A stretch of DNA of 64,000 bases from Aspidiotus rigidus (lineage: Eukaryota > Arthropoda > Insecta > Hemiptera > Diaspididae), in assembly GCA_035079385.1 (NCBI GenBank), contig JAVHKY010000009.1, forward strand, positions 1,798,001 to 1,862,000, read 5' to 3'. The position numbers and the translations under genes were made by a program. Shown one piece after another: positions 10,397-21,785 of the stretch (position 1 is its first letter; the number at the start of each line of letters is the position of its first letter). The notes beneath the pieces were generated by a model. The model was not told the origin of the DNA and did no database searches. It saw only the letters and a list, made by a program, of their open reading frames with translations.

Positions 10397-12671
10397 ATTT
10401 TTTTTCTTTTCCTCCTCCTAAATTAATGACCATTTCGGGTACGATAGTATGTATTTGTATTTCAACGTCACCGTGTATCTTCGACTCTTCGTTGATTTCT
10501 TTTCCAGCTCGACGAACTATCGACTACCTACCTAATGCCATGAACGCTGCTAAGCGGCGCGGTACACTTTCTAATTAGCCGCACCGATTGTTAAATGGAA
10601 ATACATTTCGGTAGGCAACGCAAACGTGCCAATAAAATTTATTTCATTAATGTGACCAAGTTTTTAGTGCACCGTCTTGTTGTGTTGTACGTGGTTCATA
10701 TGTGATACAGGAGTTGGTTCTTGGTATCGAGGTACCATGCGCAACGCATCATACCGATGACGACGATGGCGGTGGCGCGCTGCCACCAAGCCACAGAAAC
10801 AACAGACAATAATACCTACCTACTACAGAATTACTAACGTCTCTCCGGATCTCTAGGCAAGCAGAACAGGTATCCGGATGAAAAAATGTATAAAAGGTGA
10901 ACGGCTCGGCATAATAATACAATTGCGGCGCGGCGGTGAAGTTGTTTTCCTCCAGCACGGAGTAGAGTACGCTCATCTTTTTGGTTTGACCTCGTATGCG
11001 GATCGTACCTTTCAGTTTCATCGTGGAGTAGCTACAGTGCGACAGTGGATACCGAGTACTTACTATCGAGTATCGAAGACGTGCGTGTTTGTTCCGTTCG
11101 TCAGTGGTGGTAATCGACGTTATTGCAAAGCGAATAGGTTGGTTAGCTCTTGAACTCTCATTTGTCGACTAGCCGGCGTAGACGCACGTACATCATCACA
11201 GTGACAGCGTATTTGAACAATAGTCGGAATGAAAATGATCTTGAATAGCGAACGCAATGAATGATTAGTAATTTACACCATCATCAGTGACAGACGAGTT
11301 TCACTTAACTAACAGCGCTAGCTATTTCGGCTACCGCTTCCAGTTATCGTTACAGGTACTGTACACCTATCTATTTAAGACCTTTCTAAAAACGTACTTT
11401 CAGCATATACGTACAATATTTTGTTAAGTCCTAGTGCGTTATGTATGACTGTACGAGTACTGTATTTCGGGTTTGGACGGCTGGACGCGACACGAGTGGT
11501 TGACCGCGGATTTGGTCGTCCATGTAGGTACAACCACGAGGAATGACACGGGCACAGTGTATTCTTTCGGCTTCGGGTCGAATTGCCCATCGATGCTTTG
11601 ATGGTGACGTGATACGAAGCTATCTCGATTCGTTTTCAATTTCCATTACCTTCGTTCATTCTTTTCCAAATCACCCGATAATTCGCGTTCATGTTTTACT
11701 TCATCATTTACCGTAGGCTACACATGGCTACTACTTATCTGTATCTCTCTCTAAATCGTGTCATCATAATAGGTCTATATGAATAATCACGAATTCCTCA
11801 CATTGTGCTCGGCCTCCACGATGCTAAGCGTGAAACTGCGCGTATTTCTGGAATGAGTATTCGTACGACAACGTGTCAGTGAGCGAGAACTATTCTGATC
11901 AAATAATGAAAAGAATTGTTCAACTCTTAATTGCTATATGTACGTCTTCTCAAGTTGAGAAATAGGTAATGCACTCATGGTATCTCAAAAAAGCCAAGAT
12001 GATTTTTCCCTTCGCGGGTAAATTTATCAAGTCTCCCCAACCTGAAACACCCGAGTTTAGATAAGTGAGCTACGACCTAATTTTGTGCTTTGTAAACGAA
12101 AGCTGTAGGCGAGATGATAACCCGCGAAAAGAGTTTATAAATATATTTCCGATGAACTTTGATTGTTGTGATCCGTAGCAATGTGAGGAAGCACTCTGTT
12201 TTAATGCGAAAATTGGAATAGGAAAATGACTAAAGGAACTACAATTGCCGACCAGTACTACGCGTCCGCTGTTCTCATTTACCATAATATATTGTGTACT
12301 TCAATATATGTTATGAGCACTGGGAGCTCCTCCACTGTGGAATATAACCTGCTCGTTCGAGAAAAGAAGAGCTCGAGTCTGCTATCGTTCTCGCTTTCGC
12401 ACAATTTTTATTTTTCTTCCCCAGGGTGAAAGATGACTGCACCGATGTTTTCATTTGATGAAATTAAGAATTGAAATTTAAATTCGCACATTTACCTACC
12501 TACGAGTATCATTTTTCAGAACAATCTAGGAGTACGTATTGAGGTTTCTCTCCCATGTTACCCTCTCTAGTTTTCTGCTTTTTACCGACTTCTCGAACGA
12601 AAAGTCAGGTATTACTTCCGACACAATTGTGACGGCGAAGCCCGGTTTCTCGACGTTTTAGAGGTCCTAAT
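10397..12671. other. Intergenic, relatively CpG-rich
   Basis: From about 10500 to 11900 the sequence is richer in CG dinucleotides than its surroundings, but I find no exon with convincing splice sites or domains. The end (12580-12671) resembles the terminal part of family B repeats (TACCGACTT, then GAAAAGTCAGGTATTAC, then TCGACGTTTTAGAGGTCCTA). Confidence 0.35.
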
Positions 12672-12842
12672 GTATATGTCATGGTTAAAGTGAGTATTTG
12701 GTTAAAGTACGTAAGCGCGGCAATTACAACGCTGAAGCACGCGTACATACGCGTAAGCGTTGCTGGCCGTATATTATGTTTCCTTTAAAATGACGACTTT
12801 TCTCCTTTTTACCCTGGTTCGAGCCCCGCTCAAGATCCTTAC
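12672..12842 (+). mobile_element. Possible tRNA-derived SINE, copy 1
   Basis: This block matches the reverse complement of 62946-63112 over its whole length: GGTTAAAGTGAGTATT, then AAGCGCGGCAATTACAA, then AAATGACGACTTTTCTCC and GGTTCGAGCCCCG. The last motif fits the pol III B-box consensus (GGTTCRANNCC). The T-stem pairs poorly, no clean A-box was found, and no poly(A) or target duplication is visible, so the SINE label is tentative. Confidence 0.4.
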
Positions 12843-12944
12843 TTTTTTGGGGAGGATGAAATTTTTTTTATTCAGAATTATGTAGAAAATTAATACAATT
12901 TTTTTGATCAAAATTTTTAATTTTTATCTTTAAATTACGATTTT

Positions 12945-13437
12945 GGAAGAACCTATAAATAGATCGATAGAATCAACATTAATTTGAGTTATTGATAGAT
13001 TCAAAATTTGAATTAGACTAAGGAAGAAACCATTAAAAATTGATGGAATCAACATTTAAATTAGACTCAGGGAGAAACCATAAATAGATTGATAGAATCA
13101 ACATTTGAGTTAGACCAAGGAAGAACCCATAAAAAAATTGATGGAATCAATATGTTTCAATTAGACTGAGAAAGAAACCATGAAAAATTGATAGATTCAA
13201 AATTTGAATTAGACTAAGGAAGAAACCATAAATAGATCGATAGAATCAACATTAATTTGAGTTAGACCGAGGGAGAAACCATAAAAAAATTGATGGAATA
13301 AATATGTTCCAATTAGACTGAGAAAGAAACCATGAAAAATTGATAGAGTCAAAATTTGAATTAGACTAAGGAAGAAACCATTATAAATTGATGGAATCAA
13401 CATTTAAATTAGACTCAGGGAGAAACCATAAATAAAT
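12945..13437. repeat. Minisatellite, about nine units
   Basis: A diverged tandem array with a unit of roughly 50-60 bp reading GGAAGAAACCATAAA, then TTGATAGAATCAACATTT, then GAATTAGACTAA. Variants recur in a higher-order pattern (for example the TCAAAATTTGAATTAGACT form near 13000, 13195 and 13350). Confidence 0.8.
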
Positions 13438-14029
13438 AAAAAAAATTAAATTACAGTAGGTACTAAGTACAAGAAGAGAAATATGAAAAGACATACGAAG
13501 ACAACATACACACCAAGACAAAGTACACACGTAAACACCCATACGAGTTGTCACGTACAAAATACATCGTATTAGCAAGCAACGCCTCGTAGCCGAGCGG
13601 TGTACGGCGGCGCTACTTTGAACGTTGCCTGCATGCGCACACTCTCGCCGTAAAACGCTACCACGCCGGACGCGACTGAAAACTCGCGCAGCGATGACGA
13701 AAAACCCACATTAACCGAATACCCAGATTAACCATAACATATATATGTAAAAATTAGGACACGATTGTTCGTGTGCACGATTGTTCACTCTTATCTATCT
13801 ATTCGGCTGGTCTCGTGCTTTTCGAATCAGTCGAATATCAGTACTCGCTGATAAGCGGTTCATGAACGCGTTCGTTCTATATTGCAATAAATTATTATTG
13901 TTTAATTTGTTTTTAGACTCGGGGGTCATAAATCATAATTTAACGATTCACATCTCATTTTGTACATCGTTATTATAATAAAGGAAAATTTACGAACTAA
14001 GTAAATTAATTTTACTTTTATATAGAGGC
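13438..14029. other. Intergenic
   Basis: No gene recognised. A tRNA A-box-like string, GTAGCCGAGCGGTGTACGG, lies near 13590, but no B-box follows at tRNA spacing. Confidence 0.4.
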
Positions 14030-15095
14030 CTATATATTATATTGTAGTATTATATCTGAAGATGTACATGTGCAATTTTTTTGAGGATCGGATGAGTAAT
14101 TCTCGAGAAATTTTCAGTTTTTCGAAAAATTTCTCACTATTACGAGTAGCTTCTTACAAATAGCTGCTTACGTTACGAGAAGTGGATTTTCCTATCCTTT
14201 TACCACTTTTTGTTATCAGTACATGTATTGTGATGAAGAACCTTTTATCATTCAACAGCTTCATTCTTGGTTTATTCTTGACCAAGGGTTCATTGAATAT
14301 TATTTTCGATGATATTTCATTCAAATTTAGTACCCTTGTATTTCGCTTCCCACAGCCCCTAGAGCCTTGAATTTTATTTTGTCGAATTTTATTTGTTTTG
14401 TTAAATTTGTTCTTGAACGGGTAGCGGCAATGACGGGTTGTTCATTTTTTAATTATCATTAGTCATAGGTACTCGATAATGAAAACCTTGAGTTTGAATG
14501 ATTAAGTACAATTTTTCAATCTTCATCAAGTGTGCTGACGCGAGACTACCTTAGTGACTTCGTTCTTAATTAATTATTGATTTATACGTCATTTTTTTCA
14601 TGTATGTGTACATAATTGATAGTGGTTCATAGTTGATTTGAGGTGTCTCAGGAGATGGCAAGATTATTTTCAATTTGGACTGGCTTCTTTGAGTGAGATT
14701 TGAGGTTACACTAACGAGTGAACCAGGCTCGGGTGCGATATATTTTTTGGTTTTTCGTTGGAAAGGTTTAAGCGTGAGCGAAGGAATAGCGGTTGACTGA
14801 TTGGTTGTTGCTTCTTGCTTCTTTGGTTTCGACATCGATTTTTTTAGTTTTTCGGGATCTCCTTGTAGCTGGATTCCAAGATGAAGAATCTTGAGATGGA
14901 GTTTGCATAGAAAATTGTGATATGATAGCGTGAATACAATTTAAGTGTACGTGAGGAATAGTAGCTGGAGATAGCTTTAAGAGATGCCAGGAATCGGAAG
15001 TGATAAAGAATTGAAGCCCTCAGCCTAATATACAGTATACTAGACTAATACTTGCCTAAGAATAACGTATAGGAAAAAATGGTTGTAGAGCTCTT
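14030..15095 (-). repeat. Family B dispersed repeat, copy 1b
   Basis: Reading the minus strand, this matches 33010-34620 of the copy at 32672-35018, apart from the retrotransposon inserted there. Shared landmarks are GTATACTGTATATTAGG, CACTTCCGATTCCTGGCATC, ATCCAATGAACCCTTGGT-like sequence and the TAATACTACAATAT segment near 14040. No protein is encoded. The class is unknown. Confidence 0.6.
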
Positions 15096-15260
15096 TTTTT
15101 TTCACCTACTTTCCTAGCTCGAAAAGTGCGGTATTACATCTGTAGCAGGATTGACAGTGGGAAGAAGCAGTCAACTTTCTCGATGCTTTGGAGGTCCTAT
15201 ATTATTTTCAGCTGAAAAAATCAGGTTTCTTTATATATAGTGTAGGCAAACTAGGACAAT
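15096..15260 (-). repeat. Family B copy 1a, terminal part
   Basis: Read from the minus strand it has the usual family B end: GAAACCTGATTTTT, GGACCTCCAAAGCATCGAG, GTAATACCGCACTTTTCGAG and AAAGTAGGTGAAA. Its other part is at 17578-18175; the two are separated by the 2.3-kb element at 15261-17577. Confidence 0.55.
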
Positions 15261-15666
15261 AAAAAAGAATTTTTTGGTAGAGAACGGGTGTTTGCTGAAA
15301 TGTGTAGAGGAAGGTATCGAAAAGTACCTAAAAAAACCCCCACTCGCTAAAGGCTGGGGAAAATTTTTTGTGGCACGTTTTGGCCCCCCAAATTCAGTTT
15401 TTGGACTATTTCTCAAGAACTAAGCGTTTTACAAGAAAATGTTTCGAACAAAAGATGTTCCTCTTGAAATTTCAATTAAAATGATGTATAGAAAGTCCAG
15501 TTTAGACCGAATAGTCAGCTCAAAAATTCCCTCGAAGTAATATAGTTTTCAAAATTTAGACGAAATTTATCAGATTTTTGCTGATATCTCGGAAAAATCA
15601 ACTTCTAGAAGAAAATGTATAGGAAGGAAACATTTTCTTTATAGTATTTCTTATAAAATAAGTTTA
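15261..15666 (+). repeat. Left inverted arm of the 2.3-kb element
   Basis: Pairs with 17172-17577. Differences are few and mostly single bases, which points to recent origin or ongoing homogenisation between the arms. No open frame of note. Confidence 0.75.
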
Positions 15667-15789
15667 CAATTCAGCAAATGTAATACCTAATATCTTCTGT
15701 AGAACAAGCGGATATAGAGGAAATTTATTGTAGAATTAATTCTTACACTGTATATTAGCTATAATATATTAAAATTTAGCTATCAAGAC

Positions 15790-16240
15790 TTACAACAGGA
15801 TAAAGATGGAATTATTCATCCATATCTGGTAGTACTCGCATTTGTTGGATATTCTTCTTTGTGTGATACGCAGCAATATTTTTAGCAGATGTGACATCAA
15901 GCTGATTAGTCTGAAATTGTGGCAGCTTTTCGTTTTTTGCTTCTTGGGAATTGTTATATGAATTTTGATCGAAGCCATTCTTCTGGTATTGTTCCGCTAA
16001 TGTAGATTCTGTTGTATAGTCTCGTCAGTTTTCCAATGCTGTGTTCATCCAACACTTTCAGTAATTCTCCTATCATTCCATCCGATCCAGGGGCCTTTCT
16101 TACTGGAGCGTTCCTTATTGCGCTTTCTACTTCGGATTGAAGGATTCCTAGTCCTTCTTCTGCAGTGACTTCCACGGATTCTCTTTCATCTTCAAACAGT
16201 TTCTCAATATACCTGGTTCATTCCACAACCAGACTGTTTT
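15790..16240 (-). pseudogene. Non-LTR retrotransposon reverse transcriptase, N-terminal relic
   Basis: Minus-strand translation gives the start of a non-LTR reverse transcriptase: an acidic lead (IEKLFEDERESVEV), then NAPVRKAPGSDGMIGELLK, then GTIPEEWLRSKFI, and in a shifted frame ITIPKK, FRLISLMSHLLKI and RISNKCEYYQIW. A stop replaces an expected Trp before IEKLFEDE, and there is a frameshift near 15966. The fingers region is present and the catalytic palm is missing. It continues the same element as the endonuclease piece at 16683-17104. The clade is not assigned; the pair resembles insect elements often annotated as craniofacial development protein 2-like. Confidence 0.75.
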
Positions 16241-16682
16241 CCTCCACAATTATGTTTCCCTCTTGGTTTCTCATAAGGTTTCTTTGGTCTGTAAATTCCG
16301 GCAGTTTCCTTCAGTTTCTTGTGTAGCTGATATTCGTCGTGTTTTTCTGTTGGTTGTTCAATTCTTCACAAGATTTAAGATAAGATTCTTCTTTTGCTTT
16401 TTTTACTGCCTTTTTGACCTTCCTCTGGGTCTCTCTGTATTTTCGCTCATCCTTGTTCTTGTGTTTCCTTCTTTTCTCTACGAGTTCCAGAATTTCTTCT
16501 GTTATCTATGCGTTCTTCTTTTTTCGCTCTCTTTTGCCCAGGACTTCTTCAGCCGATTGCAATATTATATTCTTCATCCGCGTACTAGTTTTTTCGACAT
16601 CGTTATTTCCTATTTCCTGCTCGGAAATGCCTTGTAATTTATGGCTTATATTTTCTCTTACCTTCCGTTTGACCTCTGGTTG

Positions 16683-17104
16683 TTATAGATTTAACGTATA
16701 TATAAACTGTTTTGAGGCTTTCTTAATTTTCTTCAATCGGGTTTTAACCTTCGCCGCAAGAAGGATATGATCTGAGTTTATATCTGCACTAGGATACGTT
16801 TCCGCGGCTTTTACCGAGTTTCTGAAACGCTTTTTGACCATTATGTAGTCTATTTGGTTTCTGACTATCAAAACTTCACTTTCAGTCGGAGCTTTCCACA
16901 TATATAACCTTCTTTTTGGGAGCTGAAACCACCTATTGGTAATGATAAGTTGTTGTTCCTGACAAAATTGGATGAGACGTTCACCGCGTTCGTTTTGTTC
17001 TCCTAAGCCAAAAGGTCCGGCAATTGTTCCTGTTGGACCTCTTCCAACCGTAGCATTCATATCTCCAATCACAAAAGTGACATTGTGATTTTTGCAGGCT
17101 TTGA
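16683..17104 (-). pseudogene. Non-LTR retrotransposon endonuclease relic
   Basis: About 140 codons on the minus strand match the C-terminal half of an APE-type endonuclease: VIGDMNATVG, GPFGLGEQNERGERLIQFCQ, ITNRWFQLPKRRLYMWKAP, RNQIDYIMV, and SDHILLAAKV with the catalytic-type SDH. The order endonuclease then reverse transcriptase is kept with the fragment at 15790-16240, with decayed sequence between. It is enclosed by the inverted arms of the 2.3-kb element. It is not expected to be functional. Confidence 0.8.
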
Positions 17105-17171
17105 GAAGAATTCCTTATTGTCACATTTTACAGCCACAGAAGATGAAGAAGCAAGCAAAATGTGTGTAGAA

Positions 17172-17577
17172 TAAACTTTATTTATAATAAATACTAGAAA
17201 GAAAATGTTTCCTTCCTATACATTTTCTTCTAGAAGTTGATTTTTCCGAGATATCAGCAAAAATTTGATAAATTTCGTCTAAATTTTGAAAACTATATTA
17301 CTTCGAGGGACTTTTTGAGCTGACTATTCGGTCTAAACTGGACTTTCTATACATCATTTTAATTGAAATTTCAAGAGGAACATCTTTTGTTCGAAACATT
17401 TTCTTGTAAAACGCTTAGTTCTTGAGAAATAGTCCAAAAACTGAATTTGGGGGGCCAAAACGTGCCACAAAAAATTTTCCTCAGCCTTTAGGGAGTGGGG
17501 GTTTTTTTAGGTACTTTTCGATACCTTCCTCTACACATTTCAGCAAACACCCGTTCTCTACCAAAAAATTCTTTTTT
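17172..17577 (-). repeat. Right inverted arm of the 2.3-kb element
   Basis: Reverse-complement partner of 15261-15666, ending CCAAAAAATTCTTTTTT. Confidence 0.75.
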
Positions 17578-18175
17578 AAGCTCATTTTGTGTCTAATTTG
17601 ACTAGACTAATAGGCCTATAGGTACTTACGCTTGAAGAAATTTTTTTGTCCGCGGATCTGCCCCAAAACTAGTGGATGGATTTCTTCGAGACTTAGATAA
17701 GTTATAGTCTCAATCTGAAGATGGGCACCAATAATTTTTTCGACGATTAATTGATAGTAATTTCTCAGCGCGTTTCCAATTGAGTTAATACGATTCTGTA
17801 GGTTACGGTTAATCATATTGGGAGTAATCGAAATATCAATTTGCAAAGGTCACAGAAACAACTGTTTTTGTCTCGTAGCAGTTTGGCAGGGGGTGGGGGA
17901 GTGGTTGTTCTGGAGACGTTTCGTAGGTTTTAGATGACTCCTGGCCTAAATTAAAACAAAATTCAGGTTTCCTTATTGGATTATAGTTATCAGTTGATGT
18001 AGCGTCATAGTGATAGAATTTATAAACTGAGTTTTATTGTTCATTCCATACAAATATTTGACATGATTGACAGGTCATTGGTATTTAATTTAAAGAGAGG
18101 GAGTGACTCTCTCAATAATTTTTGGATTGTGAGAAGAAAAGTTGTGTACTACTCACGCGACTGCGTGAGTGTTTT
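17578..18175 (-). repeat. Family B copy 1a, main part
   Basis: On the minus strand it starts with a hairpin at 18151-18170 (ACTCACGCAGTCGCGTGAGT) and continues as in 32672-33005: AGAGAGTCACTCCCTCTCTT, AATACCAATGACCTGTCAAT and ACCTACGAAACGTCTCCAGA-like blocks. It then carries TCCGCGGACAAAAAAATTTC before the 2.3-kb element interrupts it. Confidence 0.65.
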
Positions 18176-18803
18176 TTCTCAAATTACAATGAAATATGAG
18201 TTTGGTGTCCTCTACGAAGGGAAAGTACAGCACCCCCCCTCCCTATCCGTAGAGGTGCGATTTTGAATAAATCAAGTTCAAAGGTATAGGTTACCAAGTT
18301 GCATCTGTATCGGAGTTGTTTTACAAGCTCAATGGATAAATCTGCTGCACAAACAACTACGAATACTTCAGGTCGACCGGAGAAATATCTTATGTTTGAG
18401 CTCAATTCACCATTAATTTCTCTTATTATAAGAAAGTATGTGTACATATTCTCATGAAGGAAGATCTAGAAAATGGAAGAGAAACTAATAACTGCATAGT
18501 TACCATGCTGGCGGCATTGGTTTAGTTGAGATCCGCGTCTTCTCCAAAGCGATACAACCTATGTGTAACATGCATAAATGTGGCGTGGTGTGGCCTCGCG
18601 TCGGTTCGATGCCGTCGTACCTACAAAATATGACGTACCCAAATATTATGTATAATTTATTTTGCGTAGGTAATCATCGTTGTTATATAAAAGACAAATA
18701 ATTCAGCGTGGTCCCTTGATTTTCTAAAGAAGTAGCTAGGAAAATTTATATAGGAAGAAATTGTTGAAAAAAAAATATATTATATATATATGCGTACATA
18801 CAG
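18176..18803. other. Intergenic
   Basis: No gene recognised. A TA-rich microsatellite lies at about 18770-18791. TGGTTTAGTTGAG near 18517 and GGTTCGATGCC near 18598 resemble pol III boxes but are about 80 bases apart with no tRNA fold evident. Confidence 0.35.
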
Positions 18804-19313
18804 GATCCGCCAAAGAGATGTTGACAGTTAAATGGGGGTTTGGACTAAATTTGTTGTAGCTCAAAAACACAAAACGTTAGATGTATAGTTCAAATGTACG
18901 AAATTTATTATCCTTAATGTGCGTCAAGTACGAAGTTTCCACGGTTTCCTTGAGGTAAATTATCGACCAAAATCTGCCATTAATTCACCAATTTGCGAAG
19001 ATTTCTGAGATAAGAAATAGAATATTCCCATACTTTCAAACTTTGTAGGATTATTCAGGTATTTTTTACGGAATCAACGTTAAATTTCACTTTCAAATCA
19101 AATAACATAGTGTTGAGAATTCTGGAAAATTGGTCAATTATATTGGCATGACGTATTTTGGTCCATAAATCGGCTCAGAGAAGACATAGAAACTCTATAT
19201 TCGGCGCAAATTAAAGATAAAATTTAGATACAAATTTTGTGCACTTGAACTATACACCTAATGTTTTGCGTTAGTCAAAATACCCATTCAACTGTTGATA
19301 TCTTTTTTTGGCG
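18804..19313. mobile_element. Family E foldback element, copy 1
   Basis: The ends are inverted copies: GCCAAAGAGATGTTGACAGT at the left and the complement of ACTGTTGATATCTTTTTTTGGC at the right, and the similarity continues inward for about 100 bp (TTAAATGGGGGTTTGGACTA against its partner). Related copies are at 26281-26739 and 49323-49682. No coding capacity. Confidence 0.65.
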
Positions 19314-19752
19314 ATAATACGTATAGGTATCTAGTATATATACGAGTAAAATAGAATGTTTGTCTTCATGTATATAATATTCGTTAAGTTTTAAATGCTT
19401 TCACCCATCGACTTGGAATTTTTCTTTTGCAAAAATTCTTTTTAATTTGGGTAAGGTTTTTGCATTAATTTCGACTATTTGGCTTCCTGAGAGTGGAGTA
19501 GTGGGCGAAAAAATTGGGAAAAAAGCGATTTACCAACATCGTAAAACTGCTTCTCCTTGCATGCGTTGAGCGTCGCAATTCTGAAAATTAAATTATCGTG
19601 ATAACTCGGGATTCGCTCATTTTTATGAAAAATTGAAGAGAACAAAGATTGTAGCCCCTGTAATTTCCTGTCAAATGAGTCTAATTTCAGATGTTTAGGA
19701 GTAGGAACTATTTATATCTTGATTGGTGCGGTGCGTATTCAACATTATTGTT

Positions 19753-19763
19753 CAGAGAGAGAA

Positions 19764-19794
<31 letters not shown>

Positions 19795-19811
19795 GAGGGA
19801 GGGGGGGGGGG
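19753..19811. repeat. GA/GATA microsatellite with G-run
   Basis: An interrupted (GA)n tract runs into GATAGA units and ends in about twelve G residues. Confidence 0.9.
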
Positions 19812-20084
19812 AATAATTAAACGGGTTGCTCTCGATGAATTCAGGAAGATTGTTCAACAAGAAAATTTAAATTGAATAAAAATTGCAACCCTTGTAAATT
19901 CCTTTCGGATTAATTCGATTCTAGGTTTTAAAAGAAATTTATATTTAAAATATTTTCTTGAAAATGCTCTCTGCTTCTGTGATACAAAAAACGATGTGTT
20001 AGGTAAATATCGTCGTCAGATTTCAAAACTCCTTAATAAAAGGTATGGTTTTGAGAGAGAAATATGAAAATTACATTCGGTTTC

Positions 20085-20230
20085 TCTCATACAGGAAACG
20101 ACTGAGTGCGTCTTATTCGTCTTTACAGACCTATGTAGTGTGTCAGGGGTAGCGGCTTTTAACTCTCTGTCCATCCATTTCTTTAATCATTGCGACTGGC
20201 GAAATACGAAATACCGATGAATAAGTCTGT
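20085..20230. repeat. Dispersed repeat F, copy 1
   Basis: Matches the reverse complement of about 55200-55365: GGAAACGACTGAGTGCGT, GTCAGGGGTA, TCCATCCATTTCTTTAATCA and TTGCGACTGGCGAA are shared with small changes. Confidence 0.5.
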
Positions 20231-21197
20231 TTTTTGACATGTTTCATGTCTACTCTGTCTGACCCCCAATTTGATGCCTCCCCTTTTCACCCATATATAC
20301 CCCGTGGATGATTCAGAAATCTACGAGTTCACCCGGCCTAGTTTGTACTAGAGCAGTGTACTGAAGTTATACTAGGTCTACGCTCCTTTATACTAGGCCT
20401 AATACTGCCCTACTAATTTGAAATTTCGCGAGTGCCCCCCTTCACCCTCGTTACTCCAAGAGGCATTCAAAAGTCTGCGAGTTCATTCCGCGAGTTCGCA
20501 CCGGCCATTTTATCTACTAGCTTTATAATAGCTTTATACTAAGAGTGCAGTATCAACTTAGCTAGTATAAATTGACATGTTTCATGTCTTTGCTCTGACC
20601 CTACCCTAATTTCAAAATTTGCGTGCGCGTGCGTGCGTGCGTGCAGATGACCTTGGGAGTTGGAATTTTTTTTCTCTGAGCCCTACCTTAATTTGAAAGA
20701 ATGTGCGTGCGTGCGTGCAAGATCTCTTTTTGACCTATAGTGAACTACTGGTGTACTACGCTTATACTTGCTTTATACTAGCTCTAAACTAGACTTATAC
20801 TAGACAAAGAAGGGCTGTGAAACCCAGACTTAATATACAGTATACTAGCTTAGTACACTAGGCCTCATTCCTAGTATACAGTATACTGGCCTAGTACATA
20901 GCTAAGCTATACTATTGGACATTTTAGACTGGGTTTATCCTAAATCTTTGTTTCTTTTATACTACAGGCTCAGGAGAAAAAATATTCTAAGCTAAGATTA
21001 TCCTAGACTAAGAAGGGGGCGAACGAGTGGAGCGAGTGAGCTCCCCAGAGACAATAGATGAAGAAGGAGGGCCAACGAACAGAACAACCTCCTCACAACA
21101 CTAAATTATTGGATATTGCATACTAGACTTATATTTTGAACTATAACAGACATGAAACATGATATTTATTTATTTGGCTACGCCGAACATTTTTAAC

Positions 21198-21785
21198 GGG
21201 GAACCTGTTTTATGAGGGGGTTTTTTCAAAAATTTGCCGTGCGCCGTCCAACAAAAAACTTGGAATAATTTTGACTCTCGAGCCATATATGATAGGAGAG
21301 AGACTTAAAAAACTTTCGACTCTCCAGCCATATACGATAGGAATTTTTGCAAGTCCCCCTTCTATCATATAGCTCGAGAGTCAAAATTTTTCCAAGTCCC
21401 CCGCCTATCATATATAGCTCGAGATTCGAGAAAAATTTAGACTCTCAAACTATTAAACGAATCCGTTCCTCCAGGTTACGGCTGTCCATAATAAATTCGT
21501 CAGTTGCTTTCATTTCAGGCTTGAAGATGGTTTATTAACCGAAAGCGCTCGTCGTGTATATTTTTTCTGCGGTTTGCATTGTTTACTCTCCCTTCGGAGT
21601 ATTCGTCCTTTCGCGTTTACTCTCAAACTATAATATTATTATACTAGGCTTATAGTAGGTCTAGGCCTTCTTTATACTAGCTTTATCTAGGTCTAGGATT
21701 CCTTGAATTCTCAAGACCAAATCTCATATGACTCATAAAACAGGTTCCCTGCGTTCCTCATTGAACTTTGTTAAGGAAGCCGTCG
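21198..21785. repeat. Family A repeat, copy 2 (both ends present)
   Basis: The left end GGGGAACCTGTTTTATGAG and right end CTCATAAAACAGGTTCCCTG-like sequence are inverted copies. Between them are GTGCGCCGTCC, four or five units of the 44-bp minisatellite (AAGTCCCCC, CTATCATATATAGCTCGAG), and a TATACTAGGC-rich part. Beyond the right end lies the usual CGTTCCTCATTGAACTTTG and TTAAGGAAGCCGTCG. Confidence 0.65.

Larger units (their letters stand above)
15261..17577. mobile_element. 2.3-kb element with about 400-bp inverted ends around a retrotransposon core
   Basis: The left arm (15261-15666) and right arm (17172-17577) are near-identical inverted copies. They begin AAAAAAGAATTTTTTGGTAG and include GGGGGCCAAAACGTGCCAC-type and ATGTATAGGAAGGAAACATT segments. 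The core of about 1.5 kb is a reversed fragment of a non-LTR retrotransposon. The element sits in a family B repeat, whose two parts continue on both sides. No clear target duplication was found. It may be a foldback element that captured the retrotransposon, or two opposite MITE copies that landed on both sides of it. Confidence 0.75.
19314..21197. other. Repeat-rich intergenic stretch
   Basis: No gene. From 20330 on, TATACTAG-type motifs (TTTATACTAGCTTTATACTA and variants) recur loosely. TGCG-type microsatellites lie at about 20622-20646 and 20703-20719. The block 20590-21070 shares a diverged relative at 47250-47500, including GGCGAACGAGTGGAGCGAG. A short family G motif (GACATGAAACATGAT then TTTATTTGGC) is at about 21149-21180. 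Confidence 0.45.

Noticed and set aside
10749..11153. Overlapping frames of about 90 codons on both strands
   Set aside because: No domain or splice support; they arise in a CpG-rich, stop-poor stretch.
13585..13665. tRNA A-box-like GTAGCCGAGCGGT
   Set aside because: No B-box at tRNA distance and no cloverleaf by eye.
16263..16770. Long + strand hydrophobic frames
   Set aside because: They are the antisense of the endonuclease-reverse transcriptase relic.
18500..18620. A-box-like and B-box-like strings suggesting a tRNA or SINE
   Set aside because: The boxes are about 80 bases apart, stems do not pair and no related copy was found in the window.
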